Part shown: one piece after another, positions 11,629 to 23,753 of the stretch
Layout of the letters: each line of letters opens with the position of its first letter
How positions within the stretch are numbered: the stretch's first letter is position 1
Source: Cheiracanthium punctorium
Taxonomy: Eukaryota > Arthropoda > Arachnida > Araneae > Cheiracanthiidae
Length of the DNA: 64,000 nucleotides
Direction: 5' to 3'
Assembly: GCA_038373885.1 (NCBI GenBank)
Contig: JAWZYV010000771.1
Location: 62,001-126,000, forward strand
Made by a program: the position numbers and the translations under genes
The notes under the pieces: generated by a model
Database searches by the model: none
What the model was told of the DNA's origin: nothing
What the model saw: the letters and a program-made list of their open reading frames with translations, nothing else

Positions 11629-13684
11629 TTCAGCAAAAAATAAATAGGAACCAAAAGTGAAAATAACGATATTATAATCCATACGGTTCTTTAAAAATCC
11701 ATTCTGTAAAATAATGCTATGTTCGGAATAAAACAATATTTTTTTAAGCGAAAAAAATTAGCTTTTAAGATATTGGCGAAGGTTGAAATTTTATTTCTTA
11801 TCATGTTCTCACACATCCGTTCAGGAAAAGTTTGTTTTTACAGAAACTTTTTTAACGCAAGAAATTTTACTAAAACAAAATAAATAAACTATTGACAACA
11901 GACGTAGGGAAGAAGATGGATGAGGACTTTCATACATATTCAAGAGCTTTATATTTTTATTTTTCAACCATCTGTGAAATATAGGATAAGAAGCGCACAA
12001 ATATGCTACGGCACTGATAAATATAGTTAAAAGAAGCTAGGCTGAAATTTCAGACTATAACTATATGGTAAAGCAGAAGGAAAAGCATTTCTCGGAGCTA
12101 ATAGTGGGACGCACTTAACATTTTCTGTTAAAAAAGCGTAAGTCACAATATTATTATTTAAAAAAAAATCAGATAGTTAATTTAAATAGTTTTGTGCTAT
12201 TGGAGAAAAAATTAAAAGCGATGTTTAGTTACTAATCTAAATAGTCTGAGCCTGTAAAATGTAAAATTATCCAATTAGGCCCAGATTCTTGGGTGTAATG
12301 GGATTTGCCAAGTGTCTAGTGGGAGGTATTAATGCTCCTGACAGTTGGTGTAGACTTGCACTTTCAAGCATTGAAGCGGAGTTTCCATTGATTAAGTCAG
12401 TTCACTATAGTAGTTAAGTTGTCTTTGCATCCTACCAGTCATACCTTCTTTGTATTTAGATTTCTCGACAGTACCTAAGACTGACCGAAGAATGGGCATA
12501 ATGTTGCGTCGTCGAGTTATCTCCAATATGCGATTACCCATCATGCGGTAATTATTTTGTCGTGAGGAGCAGTACCGGAGACAACATAGGAAACTATTCA
12601 CTAAAAATGTTTCCTCAAATGTTTTCCTGTTGGAACTTATTATTTGACTATTTCAGGATATTAAAAGAGCCTATTGTGAAATTTCGAGACTTGAAACCTA
12701 AAGCAATAAATATTTTTTGGCTGAGTCTTTGGTGCTTCGTGGAGTGTAGTTTGAGAAACTCCGATTTATATGTATATATACTTTAACGTTCAAATAGATA
12801 TTATTTTCCTGGATGATTCATGTAGAGATATGTCACTTTTTTCAATGCCGCTGTCTGTTAACTTTAGTTCCTTGCATATTTTGACTTCGAAAAATTCTTT
12901 ATATGCTTTTTATAGTTCGACTTCCGTTCTTTCTGTAAGGATATTTTGTATCTGTAAGGAATCTACATTTCCTCCACTTTTTATACGTTATACCTGCAGC
13001 GTTATAAATTAATAATAATATTACTAACTAAAAATTAGTTTTATTGAAATTCGTCAACTAAAATCAAATTCGTAAATTTTTAAAACTAAACAATTGAATT
13101 TTGAGATAGTATTTATCGCGTGCTTTTTTCTTAAAAGCAAACCTTTAATATAGTGTAAAATTAATAGAAATAAAATAATAATAAACATTAAATTACTTGC
13201 ACACAAAATATATCACGATAAATAAATATTACGTGGAAACATATTGCAATTTTTATAATTACTGACATACTATTAAACCCCCTAATGAAATGTCCCATGG
13301 GACTCCGCCCACATTTTGTAGACTAACGGAAAGTGGATGGAGTCTTATTTCAAATTAATTATTCACCACTGACACAAAATAATGGTTTAAAATGAAAACC
13401 ATTTGTTTAAAGCTTCATAATAAGAGATAGTTTGTTTTCGTTTTAAAGCATTAATAGAGGACGAAGCAAGCATTTATATATTTAAAACTTTGTGCTTCTG
13501 GTTCTGAAAAATATCAATCAAAAAATATGTTTCAATAGACGATCCGGTGAAAGGCATGTACTATTATTACCTATTGATGAAAGTCAACACATAACTATAT
13601 TATTTTATGCAATAACTCATCTTTCTAATTAGCCCTCAGTCTCCCCCTCGACAAACAAACGGAACAAGACCAAATAAACTGAAT
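11629..13684. other. unassigned AT-rich DNA
   Basis: Several short frames exist (for example 12562-12786 and 12770-13012) but none shows a family motif, unusual composition or an extended frame. No repeat boundaries are evident. Confidence 0.45.
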
Positions 13685-13853
13685 CAGGGGCGTAACCAGA
13701 AATTTTTCATGGGGGGGGGGTTACGACTACTACAACTCATATATATGTATACGTGTATGTGATATTGTAGTGAAGAATATACATTTTGTGGCAAAAATTT
13801 CTCATGGGGGGTTATGACCCTCCTAATCCCCCCCCCCCTTGGCTACGCCCTTG
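13685..13853. mobile_element. hAT-type MITE, 169 bp
   Basis: CAGGGGCGTAACCAG on the left and GGCTACGCCCTTG on the right are inverted ends. A perfect 8-bp duplication AACTGAAT flanks it (13677-13684 and 13854-13861). The body is a G-run, a TA-rich centre and a C-run. It belongs to the same family as 58439-58631. Confidence 0.93.
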
Positions 13854-13861
13854 AACTGAAT

Positions 13862-16339
13862 ACATACTTTCACAAACTTTAAAACGTATTTGTTAGAAAT
13901 ATTGCTAGGATATAGTAATTAAGAATGACCCCGAAAGGGAAAATAGGCCTGCCTCTTCCAGCAAAGCAGCTGCAAAGCCTTGTTTCATCTGGCAAAATCT
14001 CTATATAATGATGATAGAAACGTCTATTTTATCTTGTATATATTTTACCTTGAATTTCTTTTTAATCTCGTCTCGCATGCATCCCTATTACGGTAAAATC
14101 TCCAGTAGTGGGCGATTTAAGGGAATTTCCCAATTATCATCTTAACTTTGGAGAAGTTTTATCATTTTTTATGGTTGTGCAAACTCATATCTAGAGCAAT
14201 AATCATCATTCGAAATAACAAATTAATTGTGATATAATTTAAAAAATGTTAAAACTTTGGTCACTTGGATGCACCAAAAGTGGGCCACCTAAATATGTCA
14301 AACATCTATGGAAAATAGAATTAAGTCGTTATATATAGTGAAAACAACAATATATTAATATTGTACACTAAAAAATGGCAGATGTATGTTTTATTTATAG
14401 ATTCTACTCACATGAGGTTTACCTCTTTTCTGAAACAGCAACATTCTTTTATTAATAGTATACGTTTATTTTCGATATTTCATTGCAAGTTTTTACATAC
14501 TACGTTTAATGAACGGCTTTAACTGCCACAAAACGCTTTACTCATTGAGCATAAATATTGTTATTCTTAATCTATGGCCGGTTTGGAAGACATTAAAAGT
14601 GCGAATTTTTATTTAAAGTAAGTATCAAAAAGAAAATAGTGGCGGGTAAATCTTCCCTCCCCCCCCCCAAAAAAAATGGCAGCTATGCTTGGTATAGGCC
14701 TAACATTCACTTTGACGTCACCACCAGGCCTACGAAAGTGCCGTCATCAAAGTTTCACTTTCGCAAAGTAAAACTATTTAAATTTCTAGTGATTACTACA
14801 AATACTTAGGAATATCTTAAGTTAAAGATGAAATTTGAAACACTCTTCTGATACAAAATAGTAATTTATTTATGATCCATTTCCATATCATATTCTATAT
14901 TTAGTAATAATTAAAAATTGTCATTTGTCGCAAAATTGAGTTTTATATCTCAAATCGCTTAAAAGTTTTATTGCATGAATAAACTCACCACAATTGTTTT
15001 ACAGTTTCAACTTAAGACAAAAAAATTTTAGCTGCTCCAAAGACTGTTTTAGTCGATTTTCGTTAAAGAAAATGTAAATGCTGTAATCTAGTATTGGGCT
15101 ACACAAGGAAAAGCTCTGCTACATTGCTGGGCTCCATCGGTCCGCTTACGGATCATTTAATACGCGTTGATTAAAAGTGGGTCACTCATAACTATCCAAA
15201 AATTTTTCTTATTATAATTTCATTTAACGATAGCCTGCAATGGATTCAGTTTTTAATCATAATAAAATCAAATGAATAGCAGTTGATTTTAAGAACAAGT
15301 AGAATGCGTGGTAAAAAATGGTTTGAGTGAAGACTTGCCTCTTAAGAAAATCACAAAATATAAGAATGCTTCTCTAAGCGACTAACTTCAGCAACAAACT
15401 TTCTTGAGCCTAACTTTATGGGAAATAAAGGCCCTGTACTTTTCGTATTTAGTTGAAAAGGGTTACAAATAATCAGAGGTCGATCTCTTATATCAATGGA
15501 TAGTTGGAATTCTTTGTTTTTGCCCTTAAAACTTCTAATGGCCTACTATGGAAGGCACTACATGGGCTACTACTGGAGCCCTTACCATAGTAACGTTGAA
15601 TATGTTTCTAGAGTGTGCATTACGGCAGTGATAACGTAACATTTAAATTCTATGCAGCTTTTCTTCTTCAAATTCGTATTAAGTGCAAGTTTTAAAACTT
15701 AGATAACCGCTATCTTCAATTTAAATTATAAAATACTTTAAAACACACTTTTTTCTTTTAAAGAAAGTCTATAGAATCTTACGTGGAAGCACGACTGCCA
15801 GATTTTCATACTTTTACAGGCAACAAAAATAGCAAAATGTAAATTAATTTTACAATTCTTGGGAAAAAATGATTCTTGAAAATAATTCAGTAATCCTATT
15901 TTAGCTTATGTTTTGTAAATATGTTGCTTATAAAAGAAAACAAAATGTACTGTAATTGGATTAATACAAATAATATTTTCATGTAATTAATCGATTCGAA
16001 AGTTTTAGCAAGGAAAGAAAATTATAATTTCAAATTATAACAACTAAATTATTGTTTAGAAAATTAAAACTTCACTACCTGCATGAAAATGCTTGCGGAA
16101 TTTCTGAATGTGTCCTACACGTAATTGCTTGCAGAAATTTTTCGGTAAGTCACAAAATTTGCTGTGTGCCTTTCGGATTCCAGTACTGCTCCCCCACCCC
16201 TCATTTCTTTGTAATGTTTTAATGCTTTTGTTATATTTTGTCAATCTTATTTATTAATCTATTTATTATATTATATATTCTTATTTATTATATTATATCT
16301 TATTCATAGCGATTAGTTGCACAGTCAAGAAGTGATACA
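13862..16339. other. unassigned AT-rich DNA with a MITE scrap
   Basis: At about 14640-14690 GGCGGGTAAATCTTCCC and ATGGCAGCTATGC resemble one arm of the element at 24379-24537. TCTCGTCTCGCATGCATCCC near 14066 recurs in part at 18150-18235. Nothing else could be assigned and no frame is convincing. Confidence 0.4.
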
Positions 16340-16542
16340 CTGCAGCGCGATCTAGTGGTTAATTAAAGTAATGATTTGCTACAGTGCCGTCAAGTGGCGA
16401 GTTATAGCAAAATGGATAACGCCAAAATATTCTCATTGTTCAAATAGTATGTATACTGATTTTCATAGCGACCGTTTGAATTGTCAAGAATTTGGCCTGC
16501 TGCAGCGTCATGTAGTAGCGAGTTAAAATAATAATGCATTGC

Positions 16543-16558
16543 AGTGCCATCTAGTGGT
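16543..16558 (-). promoter_or_regulatory. CTCF-like motif
   Basis: The minus strand reads CCACTAGATGGCAC, matching the consensus core CCASYAGRKGGC at every position. Binding is inferred from motif only; the same word is also a component of a dispersed repeat. Confidence 0.35.
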
Positions 16559-16808
16559 GAGTAACATCAAAAGGAACACAGAATATATTCTTCGTGCTGA
16601 AATGTGTAAGTATAAGAAATTTTATGCCGTTCGGTCGAACGGTATAGAAGTTGATGCGTTCCAGTGCCATTTAGCAGCAAGTTACAGCAAAATGGATAGT
16701 GAAAAATATTCTCCGTGCTCTAATATCCGCGTGTACCAAATTTCATCGAAATCGGTTGGACGATATTCGCATAGTAAACGGCTAAACGGAATAGAATTTG
16801 ACGTTCTG

Positions 16809-16824
16809 CTGCGCCACCTGGTGG
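16809..16824 (-). promoter_or_regulatory. CTCF-like motif, best match
   Basis: The minus strand reads CCACCAGGTGGCGC, matching CCASYAGRKGGCGS throughout. It is the strongest of the six related positions. Confidence 0.4.
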
Positions 16825-16899
16825 TAAGTTAGAGGAAAACGGATAGCATAAAAAGCTTCTCCATGAGAAAAGACTTAGGTGAACCAAATTTCATGGTGC

Positions 16900-17032
16900 A
16901 ACGGTGCTCAACGGTGCTGGAGTTTTTCAACCTCATACACACACACACCAACATTCATTTTTATCTATAACCAGTGTCATTATATATCCCAGTCTCAAAT
17001 AAAATCCAGTTTCAAATCTAAGCCTCGCCAAA
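16900..17032. other. repeat tail with CA run
   Basis: CACACACACACC, then ACATTCATTTTTATCTATAA, resembles the tail at 17950-18005 (ACAAACAAACAGAATTTCA, TTTTTATTTATAAGAT). Such tails close several arthropod non-LTR-derived repeats; the parent family is not determined. Confidence 0.35.
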
Positions 17033-17815
17033 GTGCCAACATACGCCATTTTGCAAGCGTTTTTTCAGGAAATCATTCGAAGCATTGACTTAGCAGCAAT
17101 CAATATGGGAAATGGTTCGACCGCGAAAATGGAAATCAAGCCTTATTTGAAAAGTGGAATCCCTTAATACAGCCGAATTTTTTAAAATTATCAACTATAA
17201 CGTGTTTTATTCATCGTTACTCCGATGTACTAAATGAGAATATTTCAATTTTCTGAAATTTGGCGGAATTCCCCCAACTTAAATCAATGTACTCATTTGG
17301 CGAGAATTCTGGAGATAGATCGCTTGAAATCCCTTAACAACTGCATTATTTCTTCACGGATCATTAAAATTTAACGCTGTATTCTAATAAAACCTTTGCA
17401 CTTGTTTTCAAAAATCTATTTCCTTAAGCTCTCAATAAATTGCGCCAAGCCGAAATCTGTGCAAACCGCTAGAACTCACTTTCTCAAAATCGGCATTTGA
17501 GCCATTTTATTTTTTCGCCAAACTAAAAAAAATTACCTATTAGCCTCGGAAATCTTCAATTCTTATTGTTTTGCGTATAAAACATTTCATTCCTGCTCCG
17601 ATTTCCCATGCACACAATATTATAATTTAAAAAAAAATAACCTTACGAATATAAACTAACAAAAAAAAAATCATTATTATTCTTTTATTTTTACTTTGAG
17701 AATTTAAAACATTTTATTCGGCAAAATCGCCACACATGGCAACCACGATCCTTATTTCACACTTTTTTCACTACAGGGGTTACAATTACGGAAAGCTTTT
17801 TGCGTGGAGAGCATA
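17033..17815. repeat. second repeat family, copy B
   Basis: Collinear with 6117-6895 in the same orientation over about 780 bp, with scattered substitutions and small indels. No long frame. The sequence to its right (17816-18005) differs from that of copy A and ends in the ACAAACAAACA tail. Confidence 0.7.
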
Positions 17816-18005
17816 AAAAATCTCTTAAATTCCGGGAACGGGTGGACTTTCAAAGTTTTAAAGTGGACTACGATTTATTTTGTATTATTTTACATATCTG
17901 TGCTAAATTTCAGGCAGATAGGTCCATTTTTGTGGATTTGTATACGAATCAAATCCACAAACAAACAAACAGAATTTCATTTTTATTTATAAGATTGATA
18001 TATTT

Positions 18006-18480
18006 TTTCTTTCTAAGGAGGAGGTTAAAAAATTTAAAAATAATGAGGAGGACGTTAACAAGTTAATAGTCTTTTATTGTATCATCCCCTACTTATGAGC
18101 TTTAAATCGCATTACAACTATTTATATGATAATAATTAGGTATGTACGCGAGACGAAAAATAGACGTCTCGCGTCTCGCAAAAAAGCTGTAAATCTCTAT
18201 CTCGTCTCGCAAGAAGTCGTATGGCGTCCATCCCTAAGAATAATAATTAGTTAAAAAATAATTTAACATTTTAACTTCATGAAAATATCAAAAATTTATA
18301 CCTGTTATTTTAATATTAATAAATTACAAGCAGTAAGTACATTTCGCTCTGAACGGCTTCATTTTTATGAGGTAAAGGTAAAAATGTGAAATTTTTTTAA
18401 TAATAAAAAATTCACACTTTAGATGTACTGGACTTCTATAAAGGTATGAACTTGAATCTCGGGGGTCCTACAGAGCGTGG
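18006..18480. other. unassigned AT-rich DNA with a small inverted repeat
   Basis: At about 18149-18177 ACGCGAGAC and GTCTCGCGT form a 9-bp stem, and TCTCGTCTCGCA repeats follow. Possibly one end of a small MITE; a partner end could not be found. Confidence 0.35.
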
Positions 18481-18559
18481 AGGTTTAGTTGTTCACAGTT
18501 TAGAGCACCACCGCAAATGAGCACTACCCGATCTGCTCCTCTCTTTCAATTACCCATCC

Positions 18560-18840
18560 AGTCCATGACCTCCACTAATTTATCATGTACATTCTTTTCA
18601 AGTGGAGAACGTGTTTACACCAATTTTCTTTGAAATACATGGGATTCGAACCCGTGTCTTTTGACGCACGGTTCACTCAACATCTCGTAGATATACAATG
18701 CCTCAGAACAGGGACTTTTACGTCATTACTAGGAAATAGCTGTTTACTTTTTTCAGTTTGCCCCTGTCCCAGTGTGTGCATGGACTACTGCTGGCAAAGG
18801 AGGAAATTTTTTTTTCTCCCGAAACACTTCTAGACGAGAG
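18560..18840 (-). repeat. tRNA-like SINE candidate, copy A
   Basis: On the minus strand, GGGTTCGAATCCC (around 18637-18652) is a perfect RNA polymerase III B-box-type sequence. The flanking block (AATGCCTCAGAACAGGGACT, TTACTAGG on the plus strand) recurs at 19195-19245. I do not see a complete cloverleaf, so this is not a tRNA gene. Confidence 0.45.
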
Positions 18841-19089
18841 CGATAAATACCTTTTATGTGTGTTATTTTACAAAATTTTTTTTCAAAAAATTATATTGAC
18901 AACCTTAACCCGATATCTAACGTTATGAATTGTATTATTATAATATAAAAACACCATAAAAATAATACAGAAAATTTTATTTATAATTTGATGCTTCTTA
19001 ACTGGATGTCAACTCTTTAAAATGCAAATATATTTAATAGGCGGTGCCGCTTTTATAGCAGCAGTGGCGATGTGGAGAGGGTGGTGCAT

Positions 19090-19270
19090 CTGTCGTGGCT
19101 GATGGGCACGAGGTTTGCACTCCACCGAATTATTTCTGCCATGATACTGAATCTTTGTCGAAATTATTTCTCCGTTGGGGCATTCTGAACCATCTCCTTC
19201 ATGTACAATGCCTGAGAACAGAAGCTTTTATGCCATCACTAGGTCCACTAAATGACGTCATCACATATTT
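19090..19270 (-). repeat. tRNA-like SINE candidate, copy B (decayed)
   Basis: Shares ACAATGCCTGAGAACAGAAG, CTTTTATG and CACTAGG with copy A at 18690-18735 in the same order. The B-box region is degraded (GGTTTGCACTCC on the plus strand). Confidence 0.4.
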
Positions 19271-19597
19271 ATTTTCACAAAGTAAAAATAATTAAAGTTT
19301 GCGGGGAATTTATTCCCTCATAAAGCATTTTAATCATTTAATATAGAAAATTTAATTTTACGACAAAATAGGAAATTTTAACTGTCACTAATTATATAAT
19401 ATAATATAGAAATAGATCATAATAAATTACTTTTTATCAGAAAGGGTAATTTGAATTTTATTTTTAACTTAAGATATTTTCTAAAATTTGTGTCACATAC
19501 CAGAAATTTTAAGTAGCGTTTCTTTGTGCATATAAATCTGTGATGACGTTATCTTAGGGATAGTTATAACGAAAAAGCTTGTAATTTCAGGCATACT

Positions 19598-20420
19598 TAG
19601 CGTGGCCATTTATTTTTTCCTTCAAAACGGGACATCTACTACTCTTGGCAACAGAGTATTCATTTTATTCCCCAAAACCAGACATCTACTGTTTTTAAGG
19701 TAATAGCGTAAGGAAACTGAATTTACAGGTCTGGGTATCTTTTAGTTGTTAAGAAAACTCGCAAAACAGCTTGTGTTAATGTTAATATCAAAATAAAATG
19801 AAAAAAAAAAGCTTTGATAAAACACACATAAACTATAAAAAATAGTGCAAGACGTACGTTTCCTGTGGTACAAGGGGTAGGCATTTCTTCGACTTCAAAA
19901 ACACCATCCGACACAAGGCAGGAAGGTAGGAAAGTGAAAAATGTAAACAAAAGGTCTCACAGAAAAAAGGAAGTTGTCATTTGGAAGGAAAAAATTCTTA
20001 GAAAAACCAGAGTGAAAAGAGATAATAAAGTGGAGATCGGAGGAGGGGGAGGAATAAGAAAAAGAGGAACATGATTTTAAAAAAAGAAGTAAAAATTAAA
20101 TAAATTGAAATAGTTGAGAAAAAAAAGAACATTAAAAGAACAAACGCAAAAACAATACATCCCCCGGCGATTTCTTTACGTCTCGATAGGGGAGGGAGAT
20201 AATCAGGTTTCTTTTTACAGACACTGCCGTTGGATGATTTTAAATTTTTAGCGGCCTTTACTGAAATTGCTACCGTGGGTTGCTCTCTTCCTAAAAATGG
20301 GAAATTGCAAGGGACATTTTCTAAAAACGGGACATTACGGTGTCCCAAAACTGTGGACAACGGGACAAGCCACCTAGAAACGGAACTGTCCCGTTCAAAA
20401 GGGGGCGTATGGTCACCTTA
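19598..20420. mobile_element. hAT element, non-autonomous, 823 bp
   Basis: Flanked by a perfect 8-bp direct repeat GGCATACT (19590-19597 and 20421-20428). The ends TAGCGTGGCCAT and ATGGTCACCTTA are inverted repeats with two mismatches, and AAACGGGACA motifs follow inside both ends. The minus-strand open frame at 19998-20360 (120 codons) has no transposase motif and reads like chance hydrophobic sequence. Confidence 0.9.
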
Positions 20421-20428
20421 GGCATACT

Positions 20429-21678
20429 ATATCTAGGAGGTGTTCTAGTACCCAGTCAACCGGGCTACTAAGGAGCCACAGAAAAAGAAACTTTTCTGAA
20501 AGTGTTCAGTTTTTTAAAATTTTTTATTGATATTGAAAGTTTTATAACACACTTAATCCTTCAGCTTATTGCTTAAAAAGTGCAGACAAGTAATGGAAAA
20601 CTATTATGAATTGCGTGTCTTAATTCAAATATTTGAAGAAAACACATTAATAGCAGTTGCAGAAAATGATTTTTAAGCTTGCGAAGTTAATTATTTTTTA
20701 TTTTATCTGAAAGCAACCAGAATAAACAACTCGAAATAAGAGAGCGGTATTTTTGCAACATTCTCCTAACCCGCATAATGCGTCAAACTGTAGTCTAACG
20801 TTCACGTGCGGTCCTGTCTTATAAAATCTGTCCCCGGTCAATAACTTTTAAAACGCTGCATTTGTAGTTAAGCAGTTCTGATTTTAGATGGGCATACTGG
20901 AATCAAACATTAATTTTCGGTCCCTTCCGGAATTAAAAAAATTAGCATAGGTGGATTACGTGAATTCTCGAAGGTCATTAAAAATTTTTGCTGATAAACG
21001 AAGGATGATTCCTCGTTACTGTTTGGTTTAAAATATCGAGTAACAAGCTATATTCGACGTGTACAAAATACACAAATAATAAAATGTTTAACAAAAAACC
21101 ATCAAACTAAACTGGTGTTAAAACAATAAATAATTAAACATTTGTAAAAAAACCACAAAAATGCAACTTATCGCACTGGACACGAGCTGATTTTGCTTTC
21201 TGTACTTTTTTTTTTTAGGCCCAGTCTGTGTAAGGACAACTGTTGAAGAAGGACGAAAATTTTTTCGTCCTAAATGCATGTCCAGTGTGATAAGTTGCAT
21301 TTATGCTTGTTTTTTTTTTTACAAAGTTTTCATTATTTACTAATAAAATGTTTAGTTACTTTTAATGTTCTCACTTTAATTGGAAAATATAAAATTTAAC
21401 GATAAAAACATTGCTTAAGAAACAACCAGAAATCACAAACAGTAACATAACGTTTAAAATATAAATATAATTTTCGGTAAAAATACTTAGCTATGCCGGA
21501 TAAACATCTCCAGAAACCTGGCCTGTGTCAGGTGCATGATAATCAGAGCTTAGCTACAAGCTAGCAACGACGCACCGAATACTTGCTAAACGCTATCAGC
21601 CCGTCGTTACCGACAATGGCAAAAAAAAAAAAAAAAAAATGCTAGCCTGCGATATGCTTGCAAGTTTGATATACCCCA
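20429..21678. other. unassigned AT-rich DNA
   Basis: At 21158-21180 ATGCAACTTATCGCACTGGAC and at 21278-21302 GTCCAGTGTGATAAGTTGCAT form an imperfect inverted repeat about 145 bp across, a possible small MITE. An A-run lies at 21620-21639. Nothing else was recognised. Confidence 0.4.
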
Positions 21679-21773
21679 CACAGCACGCATGGATTCTCTG
21701 AACGTCTATTAACGCTCAGAAAAAGGTTCTCTGAACGTTAACAGACGTTCAGAGAACCTATGTGTGTGCTGTG
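21679..21773. mobile_element. small palindromic MITE-like element
   Basis: Begins CACAGCACGCATGG and ends TATGTGTGTGCTGTG. Four copies of CTCTGAACGT or its complement make the whole 95 bp nearly self-complementary. Ends share the CAGCAC core with the larger element at 22378-23320. Target duplication not determined. Confidence 0.55.
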
Positions 21774-22377
21774 AAACGGCTTTGTTAAAATTATTTACAA
21801 AATGTACTCTTTACAAAAAGTGGTTAGTGATATTCCGTAGATGTTGGCAGCAATGTAATTCAAATTGTTTACTAATTTTTTTTTCAATGCACCTGGACGG
21901 GAATTCCTTTAGAGAAACTAGACATCTATAACTAGATCCGCGATGTTTTGATCAGAGTGGCGGTATGCTGACTATGATAAATTTTTTCATGAAATACAAC
22001 ATGCAGCCAAGTGAAATTATTTACTTCGGGCATCCTGAAAAGCACTAATTTTACTGTTGAATTTTGTAAAAAATAGTGAATTAATTATAATGAGAAGGAA
22101 GAAAGAAAGGATAACAATTCGATGCCTTTCCTTTGAATTGAATGGTAGATACTAAATAAAAAAATATCTAATTATTTTTCTTTTGATAAGCCTAGAGATA
22201 TAAAAATAGGTAATCACTAATGGAAAAAGCTGTTCATGTTATAAAATAATTGAGTTCTTGCAAAAACGGAAGCAAAGAGTTTAAAAGACGAGGCAAAGTT
22301 TTCAAAACTGTCACGCTTTGGCATATTCTGTCTCCTCTGTCCTTATGTATGTGTATGCATATACAGAGACGGAAATT
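21774..22377. other. unassigned AT-rich DNA
   Basis: No recognisable gene or repeat boundary. Confidence 0.45.
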
Positions 22378-23320
22378 ATCCCAGACAGCACAGCAAACTT
22401 GCATCAAACTTGCAGCAAGCTTGATTTATCAAGTCAATAAACTTGAATTAAGCTTGAAAATTTCAAGGGTGTAAGCTTAAGGCAAGCTTGAATCAAGTGT
22501 TCAAGTTTACACTTGCCCAACTTGCATCAAACTTAATTTCAAGCTTAAAAAATTTCCCTAAAAAAAAAAAATTCTTAAATACACAGGGCGCCCGTCGGAG
22601 AACTTGCCCAACATATTTTATCTTTCCACGCATTTTCCCTTCTATGCTGAAACTTCAATTTATTTTAATTTGTTTCCATCAAGCGTCTGCTGCTGGGATC
22701 GAACTCGGGACCTAAGGTTTGGGAAGTCAGAGTCCTAACCGCTCAGCCAACCTGACCTGCGCTGACATGACTAAAGTTTAAGTGACTGTTATGGTTATCA
22801 CGCCGTTTTAGGGCGAGATTGATCAGTGACCGATGCCCTGTTTCTTCTGTTTCTTTTATTTTTCCATGGGTTGAATAAAAATTATAATAATGTTATGTGT
22901 GATTTATAGACTCTACTAATAGGGAAATAAGCATAATATAAACTTAAAAGCAACACGCGTTTCAAAACTTTCAATATCGCGACACTCATGTTGGGCAATA
23001 TTGGCCAAAATCGAGACAAACGACTGATTTTGAAATCAATTTCGTAGTATAATTGTATTTTATTTTGAAGAATTTCCATATTTGGAAATATAGATTTTTT
23101 TTTAATTCTATGGTCAAGTACATTTATGACTGATGATAAATTATTTGTTATGTGGATGTGGATGTGGCTTTCCAAATCAAGCAGTAATCAAGTTGTATTC
23201 AAGCTTGACAGCTCAAATGACTTCTGAAAGCTTAAAATGAATTAAACTGTCAAGCTTGTATTAATACGTCAAATTCAAAGAAATGTCAAGCTTGATTTAA
23301 GCTTATGTGCTGTCTGGGAT
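22378..23320. mobile_element. TIR element with CCCAGACAGCACA ends
   Basis: ATCCCAGACAGCACA on the left and TGTGCTGTCTGGGAT on the right are perfect inverted repeats of 15 bp. Subterminal regions at both ends are full of AAGCTTGA/TCAAGCTT words in both orientations. The centre (about 22560-23150) is unrelated and includes a SINE. No transposase. Superfamily unassigned because no clear target duplication is visible. Confidence 0.75.
22677..22765 (-). repeat. tRNA-derived SINE head (minus strand)
   Basis: On the minus strand GGTTGGCTGAGCGGTTAGG (A-box-like) is followed at tRNA-like distance by CCCGAGTTCGATCCC (B-box-like). The intervening arm cannot form a proper anticodon stem, so I call it a SINE head rather than a tRNA gene. 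Confidence 0.55.
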
Positions 23321-23753
23321 AAAAAAATAATTCCACTATAAAAAGGGCTCTAAATTACAAAGTGAGAAAGGATTGTAACCAAATTTGCTATGCGGAGTAC
23401 GGATTACCGCTCAAACAATTTCTAAGAGAAAAGAAAAATTGTTTTAAAATGTCCAGTAATTGGCGTTTTGCATGAAACAACAGTAAATTTAATAATGAAA
23501 GTGAATAATTCGAAATGCACAACAATATTAATATTTAGTGAACAATTTTGGAGCATTTATTAACTAAAATTGGTCATTTTTTGAGCTGCTTTCATCATGT
23601 AAAGCGCAAATTATTTTACGCTTTTTTTAAAACTGCATTTAAAAAAACAGAAAACACATTTTTTTTAAGTAAACTTTTAAAAATACTCTCTGGAGTCCAT
23701 CTCTCGTACAGTCCATATTCCAAATTGAGTATCTGGGGAATATGTGTGTATGT
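23321..23753. other. unassigned AT-rich DNA
   Basis: No recognisable motif; the short frames on both strands lack family signatures. Confidence 0.4.

Larger units (their letters stand above)
16340..16830. repeat. degenerate repeat with six CTCF-like motif positions
   Basis: A diverged unit CTGCAGYGCCATCTAGTGGNGAGTTA recurs at 16340, 16379, 16500, 16539, 16661 and 16806, i.e. two pairs spaced 40 bp and then wider gaps. Read on the minus strand, the copies at 16539 and 16806 give CCACTAGATGGCAC and CCACCAGGTGGCGC. The others carry one to several mismatches. Between units, AAATTTCATCGAAATCGGTT is typical of arthropod repeat 3' regions. Confidence 0.65.

Noticed and set aside
12562..13012. Two overlapping frames that might be a small gene
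   Set aside because: No motif, no start context, AT-rich codons and no supporting neighbours; consistent with chance.
18637..18652. tRNA gene, from GGGTTCGAATCCC on the minus strand
   Set aside because: Only the T-arm word is convincing; the neighbouring sequence repeats at 19195-19245 like a SINE.
19998..20360. 120-codon minus-strand frame with hydrophobic stretches, possible membrane protein
   Set aside because: It lies inside a hAT element, reads through A/T-rich low-complexity sequence, and lacks any family motif.
22677..22765. tRNA gene on the minus strand
   Set aside because: A- and B-box-like words exist, but no proper anticodon stem or acceptor pairing could be drawn; it sits inside a transposon like a SINE head.
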